Positions 6,964-14,191 of a stretch of 18,511 nt of DNA are shown here, piece by piece (position 1 is the stretch's first letter; every line of letters starts with the position of its first letter). The notes below the pieces were generated by a model. It was not told the DNA's origin and searched no databases. It saw nothing but the letters and a program-made list of their open reading frames with translations. The position numbers and the translations under genes are program-made. Location: NCBI GenBank assembly GCA_903643055.1, contig CAHJWV010000447.1:1-18511 (forward strand), in the 5' to 3' direction. Source of the stretch: Burkholderiales bacterium (GTDB lineage: Bacteria; Pseudomonadota; Gammaproteobacteria; Burkholderiales; Burkholderiaceae).

Positions 6964-8058
6964 TTAGCACGACGGATCGACCTGCCGCGATGGCGATCCG
7001 CCGGGGCGGGGCCGGCCCGTTACGCTGCCGACGTCGGCGCCGTGCGGCTGGCGGCAGCCCCGTTGCAGCGCGGGCGATTCGACCGCGTGCCAGGACAGCA
7101 TCGCCAGCAGCAGCGTCATCGGCATTGCGCTGGCAAACATGCCGAAGACGCCGAGCGCCGGCCAGATCTGATGGAGCATCACCTGAACCGGAAAGGCATA
7201 GATGTAGATGCCGAAGGAATAATCGCCTAATCGGTTGAAGGCGCGAATGGCGCCATCGGGCACGTAAGCCAGGTACAGCGCGCCATAGCTCAACGCAAGT
7301 GCCATGGCTGCAGATGAGAATGGCACGCGAAGATGCATCAGGGCCAATCCGAAGGCGAATGCCGACAGCGCAACCGCGCCATTCAGAATGATCCGGGCTC
7401 GCCAGCGCCAGGCGCTGGTGCCGGCCAGGAACGAGATGCCCAGCTCCGTCTCGGAGATGCCGGCGAAGGTCAGGCCGGCCAGCAGCATGGCCAGCACGAG
7501 GTAGCTGGCCGCATGGCGCAAGATGCCGGTCCAGCCGAGGATGGCCAGCAAGGCATAGCACCGCACCTCGATCGGCAGGGTCCACAGCGAGCCGTTCAGT
7601 GCGATGTCATCGAAGACACCGGGTAGCCCCCAGCGCAATTTGTACAGCGTCGCATTGAATACCAGATAGCTCCAGGTGTGGCGATGCTGCAGGTACTGCG
7701 TCAGCGGCAAGCGGGTGAAAACCGGGCCATAGACGAACACCAGCAGAAGCAGCATCACGATCAGGCCGGGCAGGATGCGGCGTGCCCGTGCTCCGGCGAA
7801 AGAAACCAGTGACGGCCGGCGCTGCTGGCTGGCCGCGACGAGAAAGCCGCTCAAGGCGAAGAAGACCCAGACCGCCATGCTGCCCATTTCCACGCCCAGC
7901 CACCGCATCGCCGGTTCGTCGGCATGGCTGCCCTGCGACAGCGGCCAGCAGTGCGACAACAGCACCAGCGACGCCGCACCGGCCCGCAGGACGTTGAGGT
8001 TATTGTTTCGGCCCTGTGCCCGTTCGGCCAAAGACCTGTCAGTGCAAGGTGAGTTCAT
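6964..8058 (-). CDS. Acyltransferase-3 family membrane protein (OafA/YrhL type)
   Basis: Members of this family move acetyl or other acyl groups across the inner membrane onto sugars of O-antigen, exopolysaccharide or glycolipids. The 364-residue product begins with NNNLNVLRAGAASLVLLSHCWPL, containing the R-x10-H motif of the catalytic first helix. It continues with FFALSGFLVAAS, the cytoplasmic ARARRILPG loop, GSLWTLPIEVRCYALLA, and about ten hydrophobic segments ending in a late DYSFGIYIYAFPVQ helix. The C-terminus after VESPAL is a short hydrophilic tail. No SGNH domain is fused. I prefer the ATG at 8058; alternatives at 8097 and 8154 would add 13 or 32 residues, and none has a good ribosome-binding site. 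No other polysaccharide genes lie nearby, so the acceptor is unknown. It faces the diguanylate cyclase tail to tail. Confidence 0.88.
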   Translation of the reverse strand: MNSPCTDRSLAERAQGRNNNLNVLRAGAASLVLLSHCWPLSQGSHADEPAMRWLGVEMGSMAVWVFFALSGFLVAASQQRRPSLVSFAGARARRILPGLIVMLLLLVFVYGPVFTRLPLTQYLQHRHTWSYLVFNATLYKLRWGLPGVFDDIALNGSLWTLPIEVRCYALLAILGWTGILRHAASYLVLAMLLAGLTFAGISETELGISFLAGTSAWRWRARIILNGAVALSAFAFGLALMHLRVPFSSAAMALALSYGALYLAYVPDGAIRAFNRLGDYSFGIYIYAFPVQVMLHQIWPALGVFGMFASAMPMTLLLAMLSWHAVESPALQRGCRQPHGADVGSVTGRPRPGGSPSRQVDPSC

Positions 8059-8172
8059 TTGCAGGCCGATGATCGTCGCCGATTGCCGATGCGCCATCCT
8101 GAATGAAGAGGACGACAGCACGGCCGCTTGCACGCAGGCTGTGCGCGGGCGCATGCTGAACTTGCGGCGCCT

Positions 8173-8190
8173 GCCCGCCTGTTCGCGGGC
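8173..8190. repeat. Small inverted repeat in the divergent region between acyltransferase and efflux genes
   Basis: GCCCGC (8173-8178) and GCGGGC (8185-8190) are separated by CTGTTC. This is the only clear inverted repeat in the 273-base divergent gap 8059-8331, apart from a five-base ACGGT/ACCGT pair at 8255-8269. A -10-like GATACT lies downstream at 8203-8208. No regulator gene is adjacent, so any operator role is a guess. Confidence 0.25.
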
Positions 8191-8331
8191 CGATCCTGAA
8201 TCGATACTGAGGGCTGCCTGTCACCGCGAAAACGGCTACCCATCGCCTCCCGCCACGGTTTGCCACCGTCAATCTGCAGTTCGTCGCATCGCCTGCCAAG
8301 GCCGTCACTTTACAAAACTAAACTGCTGCCC

Positions 8332-9615
8332 ATGACGACATCACACCCTCACGACAGCCTCGCCCTCCAGCAAACGGCGAAGGCACAAGAACCCCGGCTG
8401 GGCGCACGTCGGCGCCGTTTGGTGACGATCGGGATCGTGGCGCTGCTCGCGGTGGCCGGCGGCAGCTGGGCCGTGGTCACGCGCGCCGGCAGCGGCGCCA
8501 AGCCAACGCCGATCGCGAGTGCTGTGCCGGCCGCGAAGCCACTGGAGTTCAGCGCCAGCGAAGTCGTCAAGCCGCTCGTCGCGCCGATGCCGATGGTGAT
8601 CCAGTTCTCCGGGCCGCTGGTCGCGCCGAGCACGGCGGTGATTCGCGCAAAGGCCGCCGGTACCTTGCTCGGGCTCAAGGTGGGCGAGGGCAGCCGCGTC
8701 AAGGCCGGCCAGGTGCTGGGCCAAATCGATCTGGCCGATCTGCAAAGCCGGGCCGCCGAGCGTTCGGCGAGTGTCGAATCGGCGCAGGCCGCATTGACCG
8801 AAGCCGAACGGCAGCACCTGGCCAACACCAGCCTGGCCAGCCAGAACTTCATTTCATCGACGGTGCTGCTGTCGTCGCAAGCCAAGCTCGATGCGGCCCG
8901 TGCGCAGCTGAAGGCGATGCAGGCACAGCTGTCGACGGTGAACCTCGGCATCCGCGAAGCGGCGCTGGTGGCGCCGATCAGTGGCATTGTCGGCAAGCGC
9001 CACGCGCTGCCGGGCGAGAAGGTCAGCGCCGAGCAGCAGCTGCTAACGGTCGTCGACCTATCGACACTGGAGTTGGCCGGTACCGTCGGCACCCATGAAG
9101 TCTCACGGCTGCAGGCCGGGCAGCCGGTGCAGGTGACAGTGGAGGGCAGTGCGTCGCCGGTCATCGGCCACATTGATCGCATTGCGCCGGCGGCCGAGGC
9201 CGGCACCCGCGCGATCGGCGTCGTCGTCGTGCTCGACAACAAGAAAGAGCTGTTCCGTGGCGGCCAGTATGCGCAGGCCGCGGTGACGCTCAACGACGAA
9301 GCCAGCCGCATGAGTTTGCCGGTGGCGTCTGTCGGCCAGGCCTCGGGGCAAGACTTCGTCTGGACGCTGGAAAACAAGGTGCTGGTGCGCCGCATCGTCA
9401 TCACCGGCCGGCTCGACAAGCTGCATGGCCGGGTCGAGGTGACCAAGGGCCTGGCGCCCGACGCCGTGGTGCTGGCCGCACGCTTCGACAACCTGAAGGA
9501 AGGCGCGGCCGCGAAGGTGGTGACACAGAAACTGCCGCCGGCGGCGCTGGAAGGCGTGGCCGAGGGGGCGTCGGCCGAGGTGTCGCCCGCCGCTTCGGCC
9601 CCGGTCAAATCCTGA
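8332..9615 (+). CDS. RND efflux periplasmic adaptor (membrane fusion protein)
   Basis: The 427-residue protein is the periplasmic adaptor of a tripartite RND pump, bridging the inner-membrane transporter and an outer-membrane channel. Four arginines (26-29) precede a single membrane anchor at about 30-49; there is no lipobox cysteine. A first half-lipoyl block (AAGTLLGLKVGEGSRVKAGQVLG, 108-130) is followed by an alpha-helical hairpin (about 134-206) with Ala/Gln/Glu heptads. The second half-lipoyl block follows (LVAPISGIVGKRHALPGEKV, 212-231), then beta-barrel and membrane-proximal domains, with the family GTRAIGVVVVL and LFRGGQYAQAAV segments. The tail after 405 is Ala/Pro/Glu-rich. The start at 8332 fits the anchor topology; an upstream ATG-less extension to 8260 (CTG/ATG region) is not family-like. 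The matching pump follows after an unusually wide 239-base gap. Confidence 0.93.
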   Translation: MTTSHPHDSLALQQTAKAQEPRLGARRRRLVTIGIVALLAVAGGSWAVVTRAGSGAKPTPIASAVPAAKPLEFSASEVVKPLVAPMPMVIQFSGPLVAPSTAVIRAKAAGTLLGLKVGEGSRVKAGQVLGQIDLADLQSRAAERSASVESAQAALTEAERQHLANTSLASQNFISSTVLLSSQAKLDAARAQLKAMQAQLSTVNLGIREAALVAPISGIVGKRHALPGEKVSAEQQLLTVVDLSTLELAGTVGTHEVSRLQAGQPVQVTVEGSASPVIGHIDRIAPAAEAGTRAIGVVVVLDNKKELFRGGQYAQAAVTLNDEASRMSLPVASVGQASGQDFVWTLENKVLVRRIVITGRLDKLHGRVEVTKGLAPDAVVLAARFDNLKEGAAAKVVTQKLPPAALEGVAEGASAEVSPAASAPVKS

Positions 9616-9640
9616 TTATCTGATCGGCCGGAGCTTCATA

Positions 9641-9676
9641 CCGATCGCTGCTGCGCTGACCGCGGTTTGCGATCGG
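9641..9676 (+). repeat. Stem-loop in the adaptor-pump gap
   Basis: CCGATCGC (9641-9648) and GCGATCGG (9669-9676) are perfect 8-base complements around a 20-base loop. A third copy, GATCGG at 9622-9627, could instead pair with CCGATC at 9641-9646, so two mutually exclusive hairpins are possible just after the adaptor stop codon. This may influence mRNA processing or readthrough into the pump gene; no T-run follows. Confidence 0.4.
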
Positions 9677-9693
9677 CGGCCCAGCGAGTCGAC

Positions 9694-9725
9694 AAGTTGA
9701 AGCGTCGATAAGTCGAAGCGTCGAA
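9694..9725 (+). repeat. Two tandem copies of a 16-bp repeat
   Basis: Units at 9694-9709 (AAGTTGAAGCGTCGAT) and 9710-9725 (AAGTCGAAGCGTCGAA) are directly adjacent and identical at 14 of 16 positions. A degenerate third start, ATAAGTCAGT, follows at 9728. They are non-coding and lie between adaptor and pump. Confidence 0.7.
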
Positions 9726-9745
9726 AAATAAGTCAGTGGGTCAAC

Positions 9746-9764
9746 GAGTGAATCACTCAGTGAT
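9746..9764. promoter_or_regulatory. Palindrome in front of the RND pump gene, operator candidate
   Basis: ATCACT-C-AGTGAT at 9752-9764 is a perfect 13-base palindrome, overlapping a second inverted repeat GAGTG-AAT-CACTC at 9746-9758. It is AT-richer than its surroundings and lies about 90 bases before the pump start. It resembles a small dimeric repressor site, but no cognate regulator gene is visible. Confidence 0.35.
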
Positions 9765-9854
9765 CTGGTCCCGTTAGGTTTTTGGCAGCCATCGCCCTCG
9801 GGCTGTGGCGGCTTGCAGCCTGCGCATTTCCACGTCCTTTCAACGGGAGCCTCC

Positions 9855-12800
9855 ATGTGGTTCACCCGCGTTTCCATTCAAAACCCTGTCTTTGCCACGA
9901 TGGTCATGGCTGCGCTGTGCGTGCTGGGCCTGTTCTCTTATGCGCAGCTGCGTGTCGAGCGCTTGCCTGACATCTCGCCGCCGATCGTCTTCGTCGGCGT
10001 CAATTACCCCGGCGCTTCGCCGGAGGCGATCGAGACCGAGCTGACGCGGCCGATCGAGCTGGCGCTCAACGGCATTGCCGGCATCAAGATGATCCGCTCG
10101 AACAGCACCGAAGGGCGCAGCGAGACGATTGTCGAATTCCGCCTCGAAGCCGACATGGCGCGCGCGGTGCAGGATGTGCGCGACAAGATCTCGGCGGTGC
10201 AACCGGGCTTTCCGCGCGACGCGAAGATTCCGATGATCAGCCGCTTCGACAACGAGAACGCGCGGCCGACCGTCGAGCTGACGCTGGTGTCGCCCAGCCG
10301 CAGCTCGCGCGAGCTGTCGATGCTGGCCGATCAGGTGGTGCGCAAGCGGCTGGAGCGCGCCGTCGGTGTGGCGCGTGTCGACGTCGGCGGCTTGATGGTG
10401 CGGCAGGTGCGCGTCGACCTCGACCCGCAGCGCCTGCGCGCGAATCAGCTGACGCCTTCGGAGGTGGCCACGGCACTGCAGCGCGCCAATGCCGACATGC
10501 CAGTCGGCCTGCTGAGCAGCAGCAAGGAAGATGCGATCGTGCGCGTCGAAGGCCGCATGCGCGATGCCAAGGCCTTTGCCGATGTGGTGATCGCCACGCG
10601 CAACGGCACGGTGGTGCGGTTGGCCGATCTGGGCGAGTTGGTGGAGCGCGAGCGCGAAGCGACCTCGGTGGCGCGTGTCGATGGCGTGCCGGCAATCTCG
10701 TTCAATGTCTACAAGCAGCAAGACGCCAACATCGTTGAAACCGGTGCCGGCATTCGCGACGCCACCGAGGAGCTGCGCAAGACACTGCCGCCCGGCGTCG
10801 AGCTGCGGCTGGTCCATGACGAGAGCGTGTGGGTCAAAGACTCGCTCGGCGGCGTGAAGCGCACGCTGATCGAAGGCGCGCTGCTGACCATCGCGATCGT
10901 GTTCTTGTTCCTGCACTCATGGCGCAGCACCATCATCACCGGCCTCACGTTGCCGATCTCGGTGATCGCCGCCTTCATCGCGGTCTATGCCTTCGGCTTC
11001 ACGCTGAACTTCATGACGATGATGGCGCTGAGCCTGTGCATCGGCCTGCTGATCGACGATGCGATCGTCGTGCGCGAAAACATCGTGCGCCATGTGCACA
11101 TGGGCAAAGACCACGTGACCGCGGCGCGCGAAGGCACCGATGAGATCGGGCTGGCGGTGATGGCGACGACCTTCGCGATCTGCGCGGTGTTCGTGCCGGT
11201 GGCTTTCATGAAGGGCATCATCGGCAAGTTCTTCTTCCCGTTCGGCATCACGGTGACGGCCGCGGTGCTGGTGTCGCTGTTCGTCAGCTTCACGCTCGAC
11301 CCGATGCTGTCCAGCCTCTGGAAAGACCCGCCGACGAACCGCCTGGCCCGCCTGCCGGTGCTGGGCCACCTGATGCGTGGCACCGACCGCATGCTGGACC
11401 TGATGCATGTCATCTATGAGCGGCTGCTGCGCTGGGTGTTTTCGGGCCAGCGTTATCGCGTGTTGCTGCCGCCGCTGCCGGCCTATGGCCATCCGTTCGA
11501 TGCGCAAGGCCGGCGCGACAAGAGCCAGCCGCGCCGCTTCCGCTTTGCGACGCTGACGCACCGTGGTGTCGTGGTGCTGGGCGGCATCGCGAGCTTTGTC
11601 ATTGCGATCATGCTGGCGCCGCTGGTCGGGAGCGAGTTCGTGCCCGAGACCGATGACAGCTACATCCAGATGAACGTCACGATGCCGGTGGGCACCAGCC
11701 TGCAGCGCGGCGATGCGAAGCTGGCGCAAGTCGAAGCGGTGGTGCGCGGCTTCCCCGAAGTGCGGCTGCTGTCGGCCACGCTCGGCGACACCGGCAATGG
11801 CTCGCGCAACACCGCAGGCCTGAGCATTCAGCTCGTCGAGCCGCATGAACGCAAGCGCAGCCAGCGCGATATCGAACAGGCGCTGCGCGAAGCCTTGACG
11901 CCGATCGCAGGCGTTGAAGTGGCGCTCGGCAATCTGCCGATCTATGTAGCGCTGCTCGGGCCCGACCCGAAGGTGCTGGAAGACGAAGTGCTGCGCCTGC
12001 GCGACAAGATCGCAAAGATCAAGGGCATTGCCGATCTCACGACCTCGGTGAAGCCGGGCCTGCCGGCCTATGCGGTGCGTCTCAAGCCCGATGCGGTGCG
12101 CGAACTCGGCATGACTTCCAGCCAATTGGCGGCCAGCCTGCGCAGCTTCGTCAATGGTGACGTGGCCACCTACTGGACCGCGCCCGACGGCGAACAGGTG
12201 GAGGTCGAGCTGCGTTTGCCGCAAGGCCTGCGCGAGAACGTCTCGCAGCTCGACCAGCTGCCGGTGGCTTATGCCAAAGACGGTACGCCGATCACGCTGT
12301 CCAGCGTAGCCGACATCGTGCCGGTCGTGAACCCGGAGATCATCAAGCGCCAGGATCTGCAGCGCCGCCAGGCCATCTACGCCGGCGCACAAGGCCGCCC
12401 GAGCGGCGACGTAGGTGCCGATGTGCAGAAGCTTGTCAAAGAGACGCAGTTGCCTCCGGGCTATCGCTTCGATGTCGGCGGCCAGACGCGGGATCAACAA
12501 GAAGCCTTTACCGGCGTGCTGTTCGCGCTCGGTGCGGCCGTGCTGTTCATCTACATCGTGCTGGCCTCGCAATTCGGCAGCTTCTTGCAGCCGCTCGCGA
12601 TCATGGCTTCGCTGCCATTGGCCTTGATCGGCGTGATGCTGGCCTTGCTGATCACCGGCTCGACGCTCAACCTGTTCTCGATGATCGGGCTGGTGATGCT
12701 GATGGGGCTGGTGACGAAGAACGCGATCCTGCTGGTCGACTTCGCGAACCATGCGCGCAAGGCGGGCCTGAACACGACCGATGCGTTGCTTCAGGCCGGA

Positions 12801-13067
12801 TTGGTTCGCATGCGACCGATCATGATGACGACCGCGGCGATGGTGTTCGGCATGCTGCCGCTGGCGCTGGCGCTGACCGATGGCGGCGAGATGCAGGCGC
12901 CGATGGGCCGCGCCATCATCGGCGGAGTCATCACCTCGACCTTGCTGACCTTGCTGGTGGTGCCGGTGCTGTACTCCTATCTCGTCGGCGACAAGGCGGC
13001 CAGCGCCGCGCCCGTCAGCGAGCCCCAGGCCATGCCGATCGTCGGCGCAGATTACGTGGCCAAATAG
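9855..13067 (+). CDS. RND efflux transporter permease, HAE1 type
   Basis: This 1070-residue inner-membrane pump is of the AcrB/MexB-like hydrophobe-amphiphile efflux class and should export small amphiphilic compounds using the proton gradient, with the adaptor upstream. It begins MWFTRVSIQNPVFATMVM, typical of the family, behind GGGAG at 9845-9849. The two large periplasmic loops follow TM1 and TM7. Proton-relay residues are present: Asp401-Asp402 in GLLIDDAIVV of TM4 and Lys955 in GLVTKNAILLVDFAN of TM10. The segment between TM6 and TM7 (about 490-565) is longer than in AcrB, with a basic, Pro-rich insertion. An upstream in-frame ATG at 9813 adds 14 unlikely residues. No outer-membrane factor gene follows, so the system must borrow a TolC-like channel encoded elsewhere. 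The substrate cannot be predicted. Confidence 0.95.
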   Translation: MWFTRVSIQNPVFATMVMAALCVLGLFSYAQLRVERLPDISPPIVFVGVNYPGASPEAIETELTRPIELALNGIAGIKMIRSNSTEGRSETIVEFRLEADMARAVQDVRDKISAVQPGFPRDAKIPMISRFDNENARPTVELTLVSPSRSSRELSMLADQVVRKRLERAVGVARVDVGGLMVRQVRVDLDPQRLRANQLTPSEVATALQRANADMPVGLLSSSKEDAIVRVEGRMRDAKAFADVVIATRNGTVVRLADLGELVEREREATSVARVDGVPAISFNVYKQQDANIVETGAGIRDATEELRKTLPPGVELRLVHDESVWVKDSLGGVKRTLIEGALLTIAIVFLFLHSWRSTIITGLTLPISVIAAFIAVYAFGFTLNFMTMMALSLCIGLLIDDAIVVRENIVRHVHMGKDHVTAAREGTDEIGLAVMATTFAICAVFVPVAFMKGIIGKFFFPFGITVTAAVLVSLFVSFTLDPMLSSLWKDPPTNRLARLPVLGHLMRGTDRMLDLMHVIYERLLRWVFSGQRYRVLLPPLPAYGHPFDAQGRRDKSQPRRFRFATLTHRGVVVLGGIASFVIAIMLAPLVGSEFVPETDDSYIQMNVTMPVGTSLQRGDAKLAQVEAVVRGFPEVRLLSATLGDTGNGSRNTAGLSIQLVEPHERKRSQRDIEQALREALTPIAGVEVALGNLPIYVALLGPDPKVLEDEVLRLRDKIAKIKGIADLTTSVKPGLPAYAVRLKPDAVRELGMTSSQLAASLRSFVNGDVATYWTAPDGEQVEVELRLPQGLRENVSQLDQLPVAYAKDGTPITLSSVADIVPVVNPEIIKRQDLQRRQAIYAGAQGRPSGDVGADVQKLVKETQLPPGYRFDVGGQTRDQQEAFTGVLFALGAAVLFIYIVLASQFGSFLQPLAIMASLPLALIGVMLALLITGSTLNLFSMIGLVMLMGLVTKNAILLVDFANHARKAGLNTTDALLQAGLVRMRPIMMTTAAMVFGMLPLALALTDGGEMQAPMGRAIIGGVITSTLLTLLVVPVLYSYLVGDKAASAAPVSEPQAMPIVGADYVAK

Positions 13068-13135
13068 CGCGGCTCGATGCGAGCATGGGATGGCGCGGCG
13101 ATAACGCGTTGGGGCCTTTGACGCGCGATACCGCC

Positions 13136-13182
13136 GTGGCGACTCGGGTACTGCGCAGCGCGTAGCATGCCGTGGTCGCCAC
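13136..13182 (+). repeat. Long-range inverted repeat in the gntK leader
   Basis: GTGGCGAC (13136-13143) and GTCGCCAC (13175-13182) are perfect complements with a 31-base loop and lie in the 138-base gap between the RND pump stop and the gntK start. A TTGACG hexamer at 13118-13123 just upstream matches a -35 element at five of six positions, without a good -10. If transcription starts near here, the stem would form in the leader about 24 bases before the start codon. Confidence 0.35.
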
Positions 13183-13205
13183 CGCTGCTTAGCGCACCTT
13201 CACCG

Positions 13206-13733
13206 ATGTTGATCTCGTCTCCAACTGGAATCGAAGCCTCCGTGGTTTTCATGGGCGTCGCGGGCTGTGGCAAATCGAGCGTGGCGCAAGCGGTGACGCA
13301 GCGGCTCGGCTGGCCCATGATCGAGGGCGACGATTACCACGCCGAAGCCAGCCGCACCAAGATGCGTGACGGCGTGCCGCTGACCGATGCCGACCGCGAA
13401 AGCTGGCTCGATCAGCTCGGCGCTTTGCTGGCGGAGCACGGCCGGCGCGGCGAGGCGGCCGGCCTGACCTGCTCGGCATTGAAGCGCGCTTACCGGGACC
13501 GCCTGCGCCAGCACAGCGCGGGTTTGCGCTTCGTCTATCTCGAAATCGACAAGGCGCATTCGCTGCAACGCGTGGCGTCGCGCGCCGGCCATCACCTTTT
13601 CCCCGCGAGCCTGGTCGACAGCCAGTTCGCCACGCTGGAATCACCGCAGGGCGAGGTGGGCGTGTTGTGCGTCGATGCGCTGCACGGCATCGAGCCGCTG
13701 GCCGACCAAATCATCCGCTGGCTGCGGCCTTGA
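13206..13733 (+). CDS. gntK: Gluconokinase
   Basis: GntK phosphorylates D-gluconate with ATP to 6-phosphogluconate, feeding the Entner-Doudoroff and pentose phosphate routes in the cytoplasm. With this start the product is 175 residues, the same as E. coli GntK. It shows the Walker A loop GVAGCGKS at 17-24, the family EGDDYH at 40-45, the MRDGVPLTDADRESWLD block, TCSALKRAYRDRLR, and the lid/C-terminal HHLFPASLVDSQFATLESP. The start is uncertain: ATG 13206 and ATG 13167 both lack a Shine-Dalgarno sequence, and 13206 matches the family length. No gluconate permease, GntR-type regulator or edd/eda gene accompanies it. It converges on the small basic protein gene. Confidence 0.93.
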   Translation: MLISSPTGIEASVVFMGVAGCGKSSVAQAVTQRLGWPMIEGDDYHAEASRTKMRDGVPLTDADRESWLDQLGALLAEHGRRGEAAGLTCSALKRAYRDRLRQHSAGLRFVYLEIDKAHSLQRVASRAGHHLFPASLVDSQFATLESPQGEVGVLCVDALHGIEPLADQIIRWLRP

Positions 13734-13803
13734 TCGGCCCGCAGGTCGCATCGGAGACACATCTGCCGCGTTGTCGGCTGAAGAATGGCTAATACGGCAC
13801 AGG

Positions 13804-13849
13804 GGCCGAAGCCTTGCGCTTCGGCCGACCCCATCAGAAAGATCTGATG
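13804..13849. terminator. Tandem hairpins between convergent genes
   Basis: A 9-bp perfect stem, GGCCGAAGC (13804-13812) with GCTTCGGCC (13818-13826), has a five-base loop. It is followed at once by CATCAGA (13832-13838) with TCTGATG (13843-13849) around AAGA. They sit between the stops of gntK (+) and the small protein gene (-). There is no T-run on either strand. The likely role is a bidirectional terminator or 3'-end protection for both genes. Confidence 0.6.
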
Positions 13850-13861
13850 TCGCGGGGTGAA

Positions 13862-14020
13862 TTACTTGCCGGTCTCGGCATAAGCCAGACGCGCTGCCAC
13901 GTGGGCCTTCAGGCGCTCGGCGGCGCCGGGAAGCTTGCGCTTCACGTCGCGCTTGGCGCGGTGCACGTTGTCGCGCAGAACATGCAATCTCGCCCGATTT
14001 CGTTGTGCTTGGATGGCCAT
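13862..14020 (-). CDS. Small, very basic helical protein, unknown function
   Basis: I do not recognise this 52-residue protein. Its start at 14020 is supported by GGAG about seven bases upstream in a GGAGAAAAGA stretch, the best ribosome-binding site on this part of the minus strand. It has 14 Lys/Arg and three His against four Asp/Glu, and no Cys, Trp or Phe. The one Pro (residue 31) and adjacent Gly split it into two amphipathic helical halves (about 2-30 and 34-48). Charge and length suggest a nucleic-acid- or ribosome-associated protein, but that is inference. A longer in-frame start at 14146 exists; its extra residues run through the leader inverted repeat and look non-coding. The gene stands alone between convergent gntK and the co-directional binding-protein gene, 171 bases from the latter. 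Confidence 0.65.
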   Translation of the reverse strand: MAIQAQRNRARLHVLRDNVHRAKRDVKRKLPGAAERLKAHVAARLAYAETGK

Positions 14021-14054
14021 TCTTTTCTCCGTTTGTGAGGTTGGAGGGTAACTC

Positions 14055-14095
14055 ATGGCCTGCAAGCACGCTGTCAGACGGTTCGAGCAGGCCAT
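14055..14095 (-). promoter_or_regulatory. Inverted repeat in the leader of the small basic protein gene
   Basis: ATGGCCTGC (14055-14063) and GCAGGCCAT (14087-14095) are perfect 9-base complements separated by 23 bases. On the minus strand this lies 35 to 75 bases upstream of the small gene's ATG, and one arm ends close to its ribosome-binding site. It could be a leader hairpin or paired regulator half-sites. The rest of the 171-base gap 14021-14191 shows no clear terminator for the binding-protein gene. Confidence 0.45.
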
Positions 14096-14191
14096 TTCCC
14101 GGACCCTTGGATAAGGCTGGGCGCGCGCCAAACCGATGCATCTCAAGCCTCTGACACAGTCAACGCAGGCACTTGCGCTGCACAGGCGACG

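Noticed and set aside
9694..9764. Repeats resembling a small CRISPR array
   Set aside because: The 16-bp units are directly adjacent with no spacers and there are only two; no cas gene is nearby.
9605..9877. 90-residue minus-strand frame across the adaptor-pump gap
   Set aside because: It overlaps both flanking genes, lacks a ribosome-binding site and shows no GC-rich third-position pattern.
10917..12752. 611-residue open frame on the minus strand
   Set aside because: It is antisense to the RND pump, with a His/Gln/Arg-rich translation and no recognisable domain.
14076..14095. GGTTCGAGC resembling a tRNA T-loop
   Set aside because: The flanking bases do not form the five-base T-stem, and there is no acceptor stem or anticodon arm; it is part of the inverted repeat in the small gene's leader.
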